This document shows positions 49,191 through 61,836 of a stretch of 64,000 nt of DNA, piece by piece. Made by a program: the position numbers and the translations under genes. The DNA is from Heracleum sosnowskyi (taxonomy: Eukaryota > Streptophyta > Magnoliopsida > Apiales > Apiaceae). The notes beneath the pieces are model-generated. The model did not search any database and was not told the origin of the DNA. It was given only the letters and a program-made list of their open reading frames with translations. The stretch lies in NCBI GenBank assembly GCA_030848705.1, contig CM061238.1, positions 60,737,133-60,801,132 on the forward strand, read 5' to 3'. Within the stretch, counting starts at the first letter, position 1. Each line of letters starts with the position of its first letter.

Positions 49191-50872
49191 AGAAAATATC
49201 CACAAAATGGCCCGCTTCAATTTTCCCCCATTTTCCTTGTATAGCTCCCTTTAGAGGTAAACGTAATCGGGCGTCCCCTGGTATCTGCTCCGATTCAGGC
49301 ACGGACAGCTCCAAATGAAGTTTTCTGTAATTCTATAAACCCATAGGGTCAAACTACGAGAAAATATCCACAAAATGGCCCGCTTCAATTTTTCCCCCAT
49401 TTTCCTTGTAAAGCTCCCTTTAGAGGTAAACGTAATCGGGCGTCCCCTGGTATCTGCTCCGATTCAGGCACAGACAGCTTCAAATGAAGTTTTCTACAAT
49501 TCTATAAACCCATAGGGTCAAACTACGAGTAAATATCCACAAAATGGCCCCCTTCAATTTTTCCCCATTTTCCTTGTATAGCTCCCTTTATAGGTAAACG
49601 TAATCGGGCGTCCCCTGGTATCTGCTCCGATTCAGGCACGGACAGCTCCAAATGAAGTTTTCTGCAATTCTATAAACCCATAGGGTCAAACTACGAGAAA
49701 ATATCCACAAAATGTCCCGCTTCAATTTTCCCCCATTTTCCTTGTATAGCTCCCTTTAGAGGTAAACGTAATCGGGCGTCCCTTGATATCTGCTCCGATT
49801 CAGGCACGGACAGCTCCAAATGAAGTTTTCTGTAATTCTATAAACCCATAGGGTCGAACTACGAGAAAATATCCACAAAATGGCCCGCTTCAATTTTTCC
49901 CCATTTTCCTTGTATAGCTCCCTTTAGAGGTAAACGTAATCGGGCGTCCCCTGGTATCTGCTCCGATTCAGGCACGGACAGCTCCAAATGAAGTTTTCTG
50001 TAATTCTATAAACCCATAGGGTCAAACTACGAGAAAATATCCACAAAATGGCCCGCTTCAATTTTCCCCCATTTTCCTTGTATAGCTCCCTTTAGAGGTA
50101 AACGTAATCGGGCGTCCCCTGGTATCTGCTCCGATTCAGGCACGGACAGCTCCAAATGAAGTTTTCTGTAATTCTATAAACCCATAGGGTCAAACTACGA
50201 GAAAATATCCACAAAATGGCCCGCTTCAATTTTTCCCCCATTTTCCTTGTAAAGCTCCCTTTAGAGGTAAACGTAATCGGGCGTCCCCTGGTATCTGCTC
50301 CGATTCAGGCACAGACAGCTTCAAATGAAGTTTTCTACAATTCTATAAACCCATAGGGTCAAACTACGAGTAAATATCCACAAAATGGCCCCCTTCAATT
50401 TTTCCCCATTTTCCTTGTATAGCTCCCTTTATAGGTAAACGTAATCGGGCGTCCCCTGGTATCTGCTCCGATTCAGGCACGGACAGCTCCAAATGAAGTT
50501 TTCTGCAATTCTATAAACCCATAGGGTCAAACTACGAGAAAATATCCACAAAATGTCCCGCTTCAATTTTCCCCCATTTTCCTTGTATAGCTCCCTTTAG
50601 AGGTAAACGTAATCGGGCGTCCCTTGATATCTGCTCCGATTCAGGCACGGACAGCTCCAAATGAAGTTTTCTGTAATTCTATAAACCCATAGGGTCGAAC
50701 TACGAGAAAATATCCACAAAATGGCCCGCTTCAATTTTTCCCCATTTTCCTTGTATAGCTCCCTTTAGAGGTAAACGTAATCGGGCGTCCCCTGGTATCT
50801 GCTCCGATTCAGGCACGGACAGCTCCAAATGAAGTTTTCTGTAATTCTATAAACCCATAGGGTCAAACTACG
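49191..50872 (+). repeat. 5-mer tandem duplication at 841-bp offset
   Basis: The private GGCCCCCTTC mark in the monomer after the 169-bp class occurs at 49546 and 50387, and TGTCCCGC at 49713 and 50554. Both pairs are 841 bp apart (5 x 168 + 1). The extra base is the 169-bp monomer within each unit. Each unit runs M4, 169-bp class, M7, a TGTCCCGC monomer with CCTTGATATC and GGTCGAAC, and M6. Confidence 0.85.
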
Positions 50873-51208
50873 AGAAAATATCCACAAAATGGCCCGCTTC
50901 AATTTTTCCCCATTTTCCTTGTATAGCTCCCTTTATAGGTAAACGTAATCGGGCGTCCCCTGGTATCTGCTCCGATTCAGGCACGGACAGCTCCAAATGA
51001 AGTTTTCTGCAATTCTATAAACCCATAGGGTCAAACTACGAGAAAATATCCACAAAATGGCCCGCTTCAATTTTCCCCCATTTTCCTTGTATAGCTCCCT
51101 TTAGAGGTAAACGTAATCGGGCGTCCCCTGGTATCTGCTCCGATTTAGGCACGGACAGCTCCAAATGAAGTTTTCTGTAATTCTATAAACCCATAGGGTC
51201 AAACTACG

Positions 51209-52721
51209 AGAAAATATCCACAAAATGGCCCGCTTCAATTGTCCCCCATTTTCCTTGTATAGCTCCCTTTAGAGGTAAACGTAATCGGGCGTCCCCTGAT
51301 ATCTGCTCCGATTCAGGCACGGACAGCTCCAAATGAAGTTTTCTGTAATTCTATAAACTCATAGGGTCGAACTACGAGAAAATATCCACAAAATGGCCCG
51401 CTTCAATTTTTCCCCATTTTCCTTGTATAGCTCCCTTTAGAGGTAAACGTAATCGGGCGTCCCCTGGTATCTGCTCCGATTCAGGCACGGACAGCTCCAA
51501 ATGAAGTTTTCTGTAATTCTATAAACCCATAGGGTCAAACTACGAGAAAATATCCACAAAATGGCCCGCTTCAATTTTTCCCCATTTTCCTTGTATAGCT
51601 CCCTTTATAGGTAAACGTAATCGGGCGTCCCCTGGTATCTGCTCCGATTCAGGTACGGACAGCTCCAAATGAAGTTTTCTGCAATTCTATAAACCCATAG
51701 GGTCAAACTACGAGAAAATATCCACAAAATGGCCCGCTTCAATTTTCCCCCATTTTCCTTGTATAGCTCCCTTTAGAGGTAAACGTAATCGGGCGTCCCC
51801 TGGTATCTGCTCCGATTCAGGCACGGACAGCTCCAAATAAAGTTTTCTGTAATTCTATAAACCCATAGGGTCAAACTACGAGAAAATATCCACAAAATGG
51901 CCCGCTTCAATTTTCCCCCATTTTCCTTGTAAAGCTCCCTTTAGAGGTAAACGTAATCGGGCGTCCCCTGGTATCTGCTCCGATTCAGGCACAGACAGCT
52001 CCAAATGAAGTTTTCTGTAATTCTATAAACCCATAAGGGTCAAACTATGAGAAAATATCCACAAAATGGCCTGCTTCAATTTCCCCCCATTTTCCTTGTA
52101 TAGCTCCCTTTAGAGGTAAACGTAATCGGGCGTCCCCTGATAGCTGCTCCGATTCAGGCACGGACAGCTCCAAATGAAGTTTTCTGTAATTCTATAAACC
52201 CATAGGGTCAAACTACGAGAAAATATCCACAAAATGGCCCGCTTCAATTTTTCCCCATTTTCCTTGTATAGCTCCCTTTATAGGTAAACGTAATCGGGCG
52301 TCCCCTGGTATCTGCTCCGATTCAGGCACGGACAGCTCCAAATGAAGTTTTCTGTAATTCTATAAACCCATAGGGTCAAACTACGAGAAAATATCCACAA
52401 AATGGCCCGCTTCAATTTTCCCCCATTTTCCTTGTATAGCTCCCTTTAGAGGTAAACGTAATCGGGCGTCCCCTGATATCTGCTCCGATTCAGGCACGGA
52501 CAGCTCCAAATGAAGTTTTCTGTAATTCTATAAACCCATAGGGTCGAACTACGAGAAAATATCCACAAAATGGCCCGCTTCAATTTTTCCCCATTTTCCT
52601 TGTATAGCTCCCTTTTGAGGTAAACGTAATCGGGCGTCCCCTGGTATCTGCTCCGATTCAGGCACGGACAGCTCCAAATGAAGTTTTCTGTAATTCTATA
52701 AACCCATAGGGTCAAACTACG
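51209..52721 (+). repeat. Left copy of a 2185-bp-offset duplication
   Basis: It matches 53394-54906. Paired marks: CAATTGTCCCCC at 51237/53422, AGGTACGG at 51651/53836, CCATAAGGGT at 52031/54216, and the M5-T63 pair from 52386/54571. The offset is 13 x 168 + 1; the extra base is the A insertion in CCATAAGGGT, which both copies carry. CGATTTAGGC just left of the block, near 51141, is private. Confidence 0.9.
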
Positions 52722-53729
52722 AGAAAATATCCACAAAATGGCCCGCTTCAATTGTCCCCCATTTTCCTTGTATAGCTCCCTTTAGAGGTAAACGTAATCG
52801 GGCGTCCCCTGATATCTGCTCCGATTCAGGCACGGACAGCTCCAAATGAAGTTTTCTGTAATTCTATAAACTCATAGGGTCGAACTACGAGAAAATATCC
52901 ACAAAATGGCCCGCTTCAATTTTTCCCCATTTTCCTTGTATAGCTCCCTTTAGAGGTAAACGTAATCGGGCGTCCCCTGGTATCTGCTCCGATTCAGGCA
53001 CGGACAGCTCCAAATGAAGTTTTCTGTAATTCTATAAACCCATAGGGTCAAACTACGAGAAAATATCCACAAAATGGCCCGCTTCAATTTTCCCCCATTT
53101 TCCTTGTATAGCTCCCTTTAGAGGTAAACGTAATCGGGCGTCCCCTGATATCTGCTCCGATTCAGGCACGGACAGCTCCAAATGAAGTTTTCTGTAATTC
53201 TATAAACCCATAGGGTCGAACTACGAGAAAATATCCACAAAATGGCCCGCTTCAATTTTTCCCCATTTTCCTTGTATAGCTCCCTTTTGAGGTAAACGTA
53301 ATCGGGCGTCCCCTGGTATCTGCTCCGATTCAGGCACGGACAGCTCCAAATGAAGTTTTCTGTAATTCTATAAACCCATAGGGTCAAACTACGAGAAAAT
53401 ATCCACAAAATGGCCCGCTTCAATTGTCCCCCATTTTCCTTGTATAGCTCCCTTTAGAGGTAAACGTAATCGGGCGTCCCCTGATATCTGCTCCGATTCA
53501 GGCACGGACAGCTCCAAATGAAGTTTTCTGTAATTCTATAAACTCATAGGGTCGAACTACGAGAAAATATCCACAAAATGGCCCGCTTCAATTTTTCCCC
53601 ATTTTCCTTGTATAGCTCCCTTTAGAGGTAAACGTAATCGGGCGTCCCCTGGTATCTGCTCCGATTCAGGCACGGACAGCTCCAAATGAAGTTTTCTGTA
53701 ATTCTATAAACCCATAGGGTCAAACTACG
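52386..53729 (+). repeat. Tandem duplication, 2 x 672 bp (4-mer)
   Basis: Units 52386-53057 and 53058-53729 run M5, T63 monomer, a GTCCCCC + CTGATATC + CTCATAGGGTCG monomer, and M6-like. The rare CAATTGTCCCCC occurs at 52750 and 53422, exactly 672 bp apart. I saw no difference between the units at the marks I checked, so this looks recent. Confidence 0.9.
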
Positions 53730-54906
53730 AGAAAATATCCACAAAATGGCCCGCTTCAATTTTTCCCCATTTTCCTTGTATAGCTCCCTTTATAGGTAAA
53801 CGTAATCGGGCGTCCCCTGGTATCTGCTCCGATTCAGGTACGGACAGCTCCAAATGAAGTTTTCTGCAATTCTATAAACCCATAGGGTCAAACTACGAGA
53901 AAATATCCACAAAATGGCCCGCTTCAATTTTCCCCCATTTTCCTTGTATAGCTCCCTTTAGAGGTAAACGTAATCGGGCGTCCCCTGGTATCTGCTCCGA
54001 TTCAGGCACGGACAGCTCCAAATAAAGTTTTCTGTAATTCTATAAACCCATAGGGTCAAACTACGAGAAAATATCCACAAAATGGCCCGCTTCAATTTTC
54101 CCCCATTTTCCTTGTAAAGCTCCCTTTAGAGGTAAACGTAATCGGGCGTCCCCTGGTATCTGCTCCGATTCAGGCACAGACAGCTCCAAATGAAGTTTTC
54201 TGTAATTCTATAAACCCATAAGGGTCAAACTATGAGAAAATATCCACAAAATGGCCTGCTTCAATTTCCCCCCATTTTCCTTGTATAGCTCCCTTTAGAG
54301 GTAAACGTAATCGGGCGTCCCCTGATAGCTGCTCCGATTCAGGCACGGACAGCTCCAAATGAAGTTTTCTGTAATTCTATAAACCCATAGGGTCAAACTA
54401 CGAGAAAATATCCACAAAATGGCCCGCTTCAATTTTTCCCCATTTTCCTTGTATAGCTCCCTTTATAGGTAAACGTAATCGGGCGTCCCCTGGTATCTGC
54501 TCCGATTCAGGCACGGACAGCTCCAAATGAAGTTTTCTGTAATTCTATAAACCCATAGGGTCAAACTACGAGAAAATATCCACAAAATGGCCCGCTTCAA
54601 TTTTCCCCCATTTTCCTTGTATAGCTCCCTTTAGAGGTAAACGTAATCGGGCGTCCCCTGATATCTGCTCCGATTCAGGCACGGACAGCTCCAAATGAAG
54701 TTTTCTGTAATTCTATAAACCCATAGGGTCGAACTACGAGAAAATATCCACAAAATGGCCCGCTTCAATTTTTCCCCATTTTCCTTGTATAGCTCCCTTT
54801 TGAGGTAAACGTAATCGGGCGTCCCCTTGTATCTGCTCCGATTCAGGCACGGACAGCTCCAAATGAAGTTTTCTGTAATTCTATAAACCCATAGGGTCAA
54901 ACTACG
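53394..54906 (+). repeat. Right copy of the 2185-bp-offset duplication
   Basis: This is the partner of 51209-52721. A private change CCCCTTGTATC near 54825 distinguishes it. The copies are separated by 672 bp, which is itself one duplicated unit, so the 4-mer duplication and this block are linked events. Confidence 0.88.
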
Positions 54907-57240
54907 AGAAAATATCCACAAAATGGCCCGCTTCAATTTTCCCCCATTTTCCTTGTATAGCTCCCTTTAGAGGTAAACGTAATCGGGCGTCCCCTGGTAT
55001 CTGCTCCGATTCAGGCACGGACAGCTCCAAATGAAGTTTTCTGTAATTCTATAAACCCATAGGGTCAAACTACGAGAAAATATCCACAAAATGGCCCGCT
55101 TCAATTTTCCCCCATTTTCCTTGTAAAGCTCCCTTTAGAGGTAAACGTAATCGGGCGTCCCCTGGTATCTGCTCCGATTCAGGCACGGACAGCTCCAAAT
55201 GAAGTTTTCTGTAATTCTATAAACCCATAGGGTCAAACTACGAGAAAATATCCACAAAATGGCCCGCTTCAATTTTCCCCCATTTTCCTTGTATAGCTCC
55301 CTTTAGAGGTAAACGTAATCGGGCGTCCCCTGATATCTGCTCCGATTCAGGCACGGACAGCTCCAAATGAAGTTTTCTGTAATTCTATAAACCCATAGGG
55401 TCGAACTACGAGAAAATATCCACAAAATGGCCCGCTTCAATTTTTCCCCATTTTCCTTGTATAGCTCCCTTTTGAGGTAAACGTAATCGGGCGTCCCCTG
55501 GTATCTGCTCCGATTCAGGCACGGACAGCTCCAAATGAAGTTTTCTGTAATTCTATAAACCCATAGGGTCAAACTACGAGAAAATATCCACAAAATGGCC
55601 CGCTTCAAATTTCCCCCATTTTCCTTGTATAGCTCCCTTTAGAGGTAAACGTAATCGGGCGTCCCCTGGTATCTGCTCCGATTCAGGCACGGACAGCTCC
55701 AAATGAAGTTTTCTGTAATTCTATAAACCCATAGGGTCAAACTACGAGAAAATATCCACAAAATGGCCCGCTTCAATTTTCCCCCATTTTCCTTGTAAAG
55801 CTCCCTTTAGAGGTAAACGTAATCGGGCGTCCCCTGGTATCTGCTCCGATTCAGGCACGGACAGCTCCAAATGAAGTTTTCTGTAATTCTATAAACCCAT
55901 AGGGTCAAACTACGAGAAAATATCCACAAAATGGCCTGCTTCAATTTTCCCCCATTTTCCTTGTATAGCTCCCTTTAGAGGTAAACGTAATCGGGCGTCC
56001 CCTGATAGCTGCTCCGATTCAGGCACGGACAGCTCCAAATGAAGTTTTCTGTAATTCTATAAACCCATAGGGTCAAACTACGAGAAAATATCCACAAAAT
56101 GGCCCGCTTCAATTTTTCCCCATTTTCCTTGTATAGCTCCCTTTATAGGTAAACGTAATCGGGCGTCCCCTGGTATCTGCTCCGATTCAGGCACAGACAG
56201 CTCCAAATGAAGTTTTCTGTAATTCTATAAACCCATAGGGTCAAACTACGAGAAAATATCCACAAAATGGCCTGCTTCAATTTCCCCCCATTTTCCTTGT
56301 ATAGCTCCCTTTAGAGGTAAACGTAATCGGGCGTCCCCTGATAGCTGCTCCGATTCAGGCACGGACAGCTCCAAATGAAGTTTTCTGTAATTCTATAAAC
56401 CCATAGGGTCAAACTACGAGAAAATATCCACAAAATGGCCCGCTTCAATTTTTCCCCATTTTCCTTGTATAGCTCCCTTTATAGGTAAACGTAGTCCGGC
56501 GTCCCCTGGTATCTGCTCCGATTCAGGCACGGACAGCTCCAAATGAAGTTTTCTGTAATTCTATAAACCCATAGGGTCAAACTACGAGAAAATATCCACA
56601 AAATGGCCCGCTTCAATTTTCTCCCATTTTCCTTGTATAGCTCCCTTTAGAGGTAAACGTAATCGGGCGTCCCCTGATATCTGCTCCGATTCAGGCACGG
56701 ACAGCTCCAAATGAAGTTTTCTGTAATTCTATAAACCCATAGGGTCGAACTACGAGAAAATATCCACAAAATGGCCCGTTTCAATTTTTCCCCATTTTCC
56801 TTGTATAGCTCCCTTTTGAGGTAAACGTAATCGGGCGTCCCCTGGTATCTGCTCCGATTCAGGCACGGACAGCTCCAAATGAAGTTTTCTGTAATTCTAT
56901 AAACCCATAGGGTCAAACTACGAGAAAATATCCACAAAATGGCCCGCTTCAATTTTTCCCCATTTTCCTTGTATAGCTCCCTTTATAGGTAAACGTAATC
57001 GGGCGTCCCCTGGTGTCTGCTCCGATTCAGGCACGGACAGCTCCAAATGAAGTTTTCTGCAATTCTATAAACCCATAGGGTCAAACTACGAGAAAATATC
57101 CACAAAATGGCCCGCTTCAATTTTCCCCCATTTTCCTTGTATAGCTCCCTTTAGAGGTAAACGTAATCGGGCGTCCCATGGTATCTGCTCCGATTCAGGC
57201 ACGGACAGCTCCAAATGAAGTTTTCTGTAATTCTATAAAC

Positions 57241-57250
57241 CCATATAGGG
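57241..57250 (+). other. 2-bp insertion (TA duplication)
   Basis: CCCATAGGGTC reads CCCATATAGGGTC, a TA duplication giving a 170-bp monomer. I found it once. It explains the 1178-bp spacing (7 x 168 + 2) between the flanking M5-T63 pairs. Confidence 0.9.
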
Positions 57251-60200
57251 TCAAACTACGAGAAAATATCCACAAAATGGCCCGCTTCAATTTTCCCCCA
57301 TTTTCCTTGTAAAGCTCCCTTTAGAGGTAAACGTAATCGGGCGTCCCCTGATATCTGCTCCGATTCAGGCACGGACAGCTCCAAATGAAGTTTTCTGTAA
57401 TTCTATAAACCCATAGGGTCGAACTACGAGAAAATATCCACAAAATGGCCTGCTTCAATTTCCCCCCATTTTCCTTGTATAGCTCCCTTTAGAGGTAAAC
57501 GTAATCGGGCGTCCCCTGATAGCTGCTCCGATTCAGGCACGGACATCTCCAAATGAAGTTTTTTGTAATTCTATAAACCCATAGAGTCAAACTACGAGAA
57601 AATATCCACAAAATGGCCCGCTTCAATTTTTCCCCATTTTCCTTGTATAGCTCCCTTTATAGGTAAACGTAATCGGGCGTCCCCTGGTATCTGCTCCGAT
57701 TCAGGCACGGACAGCTCCAAATGAAGTTTTCTGTAATTCTATAAACCCATAGGGTCAAACTACGAGAAAATATCCACAAAATGGCCCGCTTCAATTTTCC
57801 CCCATTTTCCTTGTATAGCTCCCTTTAGAGGTAAACGTAATCGGGCGTCCCCTGATATCTGCTCCGATTCAGGCACGGACAGCTCCAAATGAAGTTTTCT
57901 GTAATTCTATAAACCCATAGGGTCGAACTACGAGAAAATATCCACAAAATGGCCCGCTTCAATTTTTCCCCATTTTCCTTGTATAGCTCCCTTTTGAGGT
58001 AAACGTAATCGGGCGTCCCCTGGTATCTGCTCCGATTCAGGCACGGACAGCTCCAAATGAAGTTTTCTGTAATTCTATAAACCCATAGGGTCAAACTACG
58101 AGAAAATATCCACAAAATGGCCCGCTTCAATTTTCCCCCATTTTCCTTGTATAGCTCCCTTTAGAGGTAAACGTAATCGGGCGTCCCCTGGTATCTGCTC
58201 CGATTCAGGCACGGACAGCTCCAAATGAAGTTTTCTGTAATTCTATAAACCCATAGGGTCAAACTATGAGAAAATATCCACAAAATGGTCCGCTTCAATT
58301 TTCCCCCATTTTCCTTGTAAAGCTCCCTTTAGAGGTAAACGTAATCGGGCGTCCCCTGGTATCTGCTCCGATTCAGGCACGGACAGCTCCAAATGAAGTT
58401 TTCTGTAATTCTATAAACCCATAGGGTCAAACTACGAGAAAATATCCACAAAATGGCCTGCTTCAATTTTCCCCCATTTTCCTTGTATAGCTCCCTTTAG
58501 AAGTAAACGTAATCGGGCGTCCCCTGATAGCTGCTCCGATTCAGGCACGGACAGCTCCAAATGAAGTTTTCTGTAATTCTATAAACCCATAGGGTCAAAC
58601 TACGAGAAAATATCCACAAAATGGCCCGCTTCAATTTTTCCCCATTTTCCTTGTATAGCTCCCTTTATAGGTAAACGTAATCGGGCGTCCCCTGGTATCT
58701 GCTCCGATTCAGGCACAGACAGCTCCAAATGAAGTTTTCTGTAATTCTATAAACCCATAGGGTCAAACTACGAGAAAATATCCACAAAATGGCCCGCTTC
58801 AATTTTTCCCCATTTTCCTTGTATAGCTCCCTTTAGAGGTAAACGTAATCGGGCGTCCCCTGATAGCTGCTCCGATTCAGGCACGGACAGCTCCAAATGA
58901 AGTTTTCTGTAATTCTATAAACCCATAGGGTCAAACTACGAGAAAATATCCACAAAATGGTCCGCTTCAATTTTTCCCCATTTTCCTTGTATAGCTCCCT
59001 TTATAGGTAAACGTAATCGGGCGTCCCCTGGTATCTGCTCCGATTCAGGCACAGACAGCTCCAAATGAAGTTTTCTGTAATTCTATAAACCCATAGGGTC
59101 GAACTACGAGAAAATATCCACAAAATGGCCCGCTTCAATTTTTCCCCATTTTCCTTGTATAGCTCCCTTTTGAGGTAAACGTAATCGGGCGTCCCCTGGT
59201 ATCTGCTCCGATTCAGGCACGGACAGCTCCAAATGAAGTTTTCTGTAATTCTATAAACCCATAGGGTCAAACTACGAGAAAATATCCACAAAATGGCCCG
59301 CTTCAATTTTCCCCCATTTTCCTTGTATAGCTCCCTTTAGAGGTAAACGTAATCGGGCGTCCCCTGGTATCTGCTCCGATTCAGGCACGGACAGCTCCAA
59401 ATGAAGTTTTCTGTAATTCTATAAACCCATAGGGTCAAACTACGAGAAAATATCCACAAAATGGCCCGCTTCAATTTTCCCCCATTTTCCTTGTAAAGCT
59501 CCCTTTAGAGGTAAACGTAATCGGGCGTCCCCTGGTATCTGCTCCGATTCAGGAACGGACAGCTCCAAATGAAGTTTTCTGTAATTCTATAAACCCATAG
59601 GGTCAAACTACGAGAAAATATCCACAAAATGGCCTGCTTCAATTTTCCCCCATTTTCCTTGTATAGCTCCCTTTAGAGGTAAACGTAATCGGGCGTCCCC
59701 TGATAGCTGCTCCGATTCAGGCACGGACAGCTCCAAATGAAGTTTTCTGTAATTCTATAAACCCATAGGGTCAAACTACGAGAAAATATCCACAAAATGG
59801 CCCGCTTCAATTTTTCCCCATTTTCCTTGTATAGCTCCCTTTATAGGTAAACGTAATCGGGCGTCCCCTGGTATCTGCTCCGATTCAGGCACAGACAGCT
59901 CCAAATGAAGTTTTCTGTAATTCTATAAACCCATAGGGTCAAACTACGAGAAAATATCCACAAAATGGCCTGCTTCAATTTCCCCCCATTTTCCTTGTAT
60001 AGCTCCCTTTAGAGGTAAACGTAATCGGGCGTCCCCTGATAGCTGCTCCGATTCAGGCACGGACAGCTCCAAATGAAGTTTTCTGTAATTCTATAAACCC
60101 ATAGGGTCAAACTACGAGAAAATATCCACAAAATGGCCCGCTTCAATTTTTCCCCATTTTCCTTGTATAGCTCCCTTTATAGGTAAACGTAATCGGGCGT

Positions 60201-61826
60201 CCCCTGGTATCTGCTCCGATTCAGGCACGGACAGCTCCAAATGAAGTTTTCTGTAATTCTATAAACCCATAGGGTCAAACTACGAGAAAATATCCACAAA
60301 ATGGCCCGCTTCAATTTTCCCCCATTTTCCTTGTATAGCTCCCTTTAGAGGTAAACGTAATCGGGCGTCCCCTGATATCTGCTCCGATTCAGGCACGGAC
60401 AGCTCCAAATGAAGTTTTCTGTAATTCTATAAACCCATAGGGTCGAACTACGAGAAAATATCCACAAAATGGCCCGCTTCAATTTTTCCCCATTTTCCTT
60501 GTATAGCTCCCTTTTGAGGTAAACGTAATCGGGCGTCCCCTGGTATCTGCTCCGATTCAGGCACGGACAGCTCCAAATGAAGTTTTCTGTAATTCTATAA
60601 ACCCATAGGGTCAAACTACGAGAAAATATCCACAAAATGGCCCGCTTCAATTTTTCCCCATTTTCCTTGTATAGCTCCCTTTATAGGTAAACGTAATCGG
60701 GCGTCCCCTGGTATCTGCTCCGATTCAGGCACGGACAGCTCCAAATGAAGTTTTCTGCAATTCTATAAACCCATAGGGTCAAACTACGAGAAAATAACCA
60801 CAAAATGGCCCGCTTCAATTTTCCCCCATTTTCCTTGTATAGCTCCCTTTAGAGGTAAACGTAATCGGGCGTCCCATGGTATCTGCTCCGATTCAGGCAC
60901 GGACAGCTCCAAATGAAGTTTTCTGTAATTCTATAAACCCATAGGGTCAAACTACGAGAAAATATCCACAAAATGGCCCGCTTCAATTTTCCCCCATTTT
61001 CCTTGTAAAGCTCCCTTTAGAGGTAAACGTAATCGGGCGTCCCCTGATATCTGCTCCGATTCAGGCACGGACAGCTCCAAATGAAGTTTTCTGTAATTCT
61101 ATAAACCCATAGGGTCGAACTACGAGAAAATATCCACAAAATGGCCCGCTTCAATTTTTCCCCATTTTCCTTGTATAGCTCCCTTTTGAGGTAAACGTAA
61201 TCGGGCGTCCCCTGGTATCTGCTCCGATTTAGGCACGGACAGCTCCAAATGAAGTTATCTGTAATTCTATAAACCCATAGGGTCAAACTACGAGAAAATA
61301 TCCACAAAATGGCCCGCTTCAATTTTTCCCCATTTTCCTTGTATAGCTCCCTTTATAGGTAAACGTAATCGGGCGTCCCCTGGTATCTGCTCCGATTCAG
61401 GCACGGACAGCTCCAAATGAAGTTTTCTGCAATTCTATAAACCCATAGGGTCAAACTACGAGAAAATATCCACAAAATGGCCCCCTTCAATTTTCCCCCA
61501 TTTTCCTTGTATAGCTCCCTTTAGAGGTAAACGTAATCGGGCGTCCCCTGGTATCTGCTCCGATTCAGGCACGGACAGCTCCAAATGAAGTTTTCTGTAA
61601 TTCTATAAACCCATAGGGTCAAACTACGAGAAAATATCCACAAAATGGCCCGCTTCAATTTTCCCCCATTTTCCTTGTATAGCTCCCTTTAGAGGTAAAC
61701 GTAATCGGGCGTCCCCTGGTATCTGCTCCGATTCAGGCACGGACAGCTCCAAATGAAGTTTTCTGTAATTCTATAAACCCATAGGGTCAAACTACGAGAA
61801 AATATCCACAAAATGGCCCGCTTCAA

Positions 61827-61836
61827 TTTTCCTTGT
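61827..61836 (+). other. 10-bp deletion between short direct repeats
   Basis: CAATTTTCCCCCATTTTCCTTG is reduced to CAATTTTCCTTG, giving a 158-bp monomer. The lost segment lies between two TTTTCC copies, so slippage or single-strand annealing on that 6-bp repeat explains it. I found it once. Confidence 0.92.

Larger units (their letters stand above)
43530..50239 (+). repeat. Eight 169-bp monomers (T5C5 insertion class)
   Basis: Eight monomers have five T and five C (TTTTTCCCCCATT) instead of T5C4 or T4C5, adding 1 bp. Their C runs start at 43530, 44517, 45022, 46703, 47712, 48217, 49394 and 50235. They share TGTAAAGC, GCACAGACAGCTTC (or CAACTTC), CTACAA (one TTTTTTACAA near 44615) and ACGAGTAAATATCC at the following junction. 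This is a distinct class with a common origin, and I found it only in this stretch. A T5C4/T4C5 crossover within the homopolymer tract would make the insertion; that is inferred. Confidence 0.9.

Noticed and set aside
42883..61322. Repeated minus-strand frames of 101 codons as a gene family
   Set aside because: Each one coincides with a T63 monomer and its neighbours. Sequence and spacing follow the HOR units, not gene structure.
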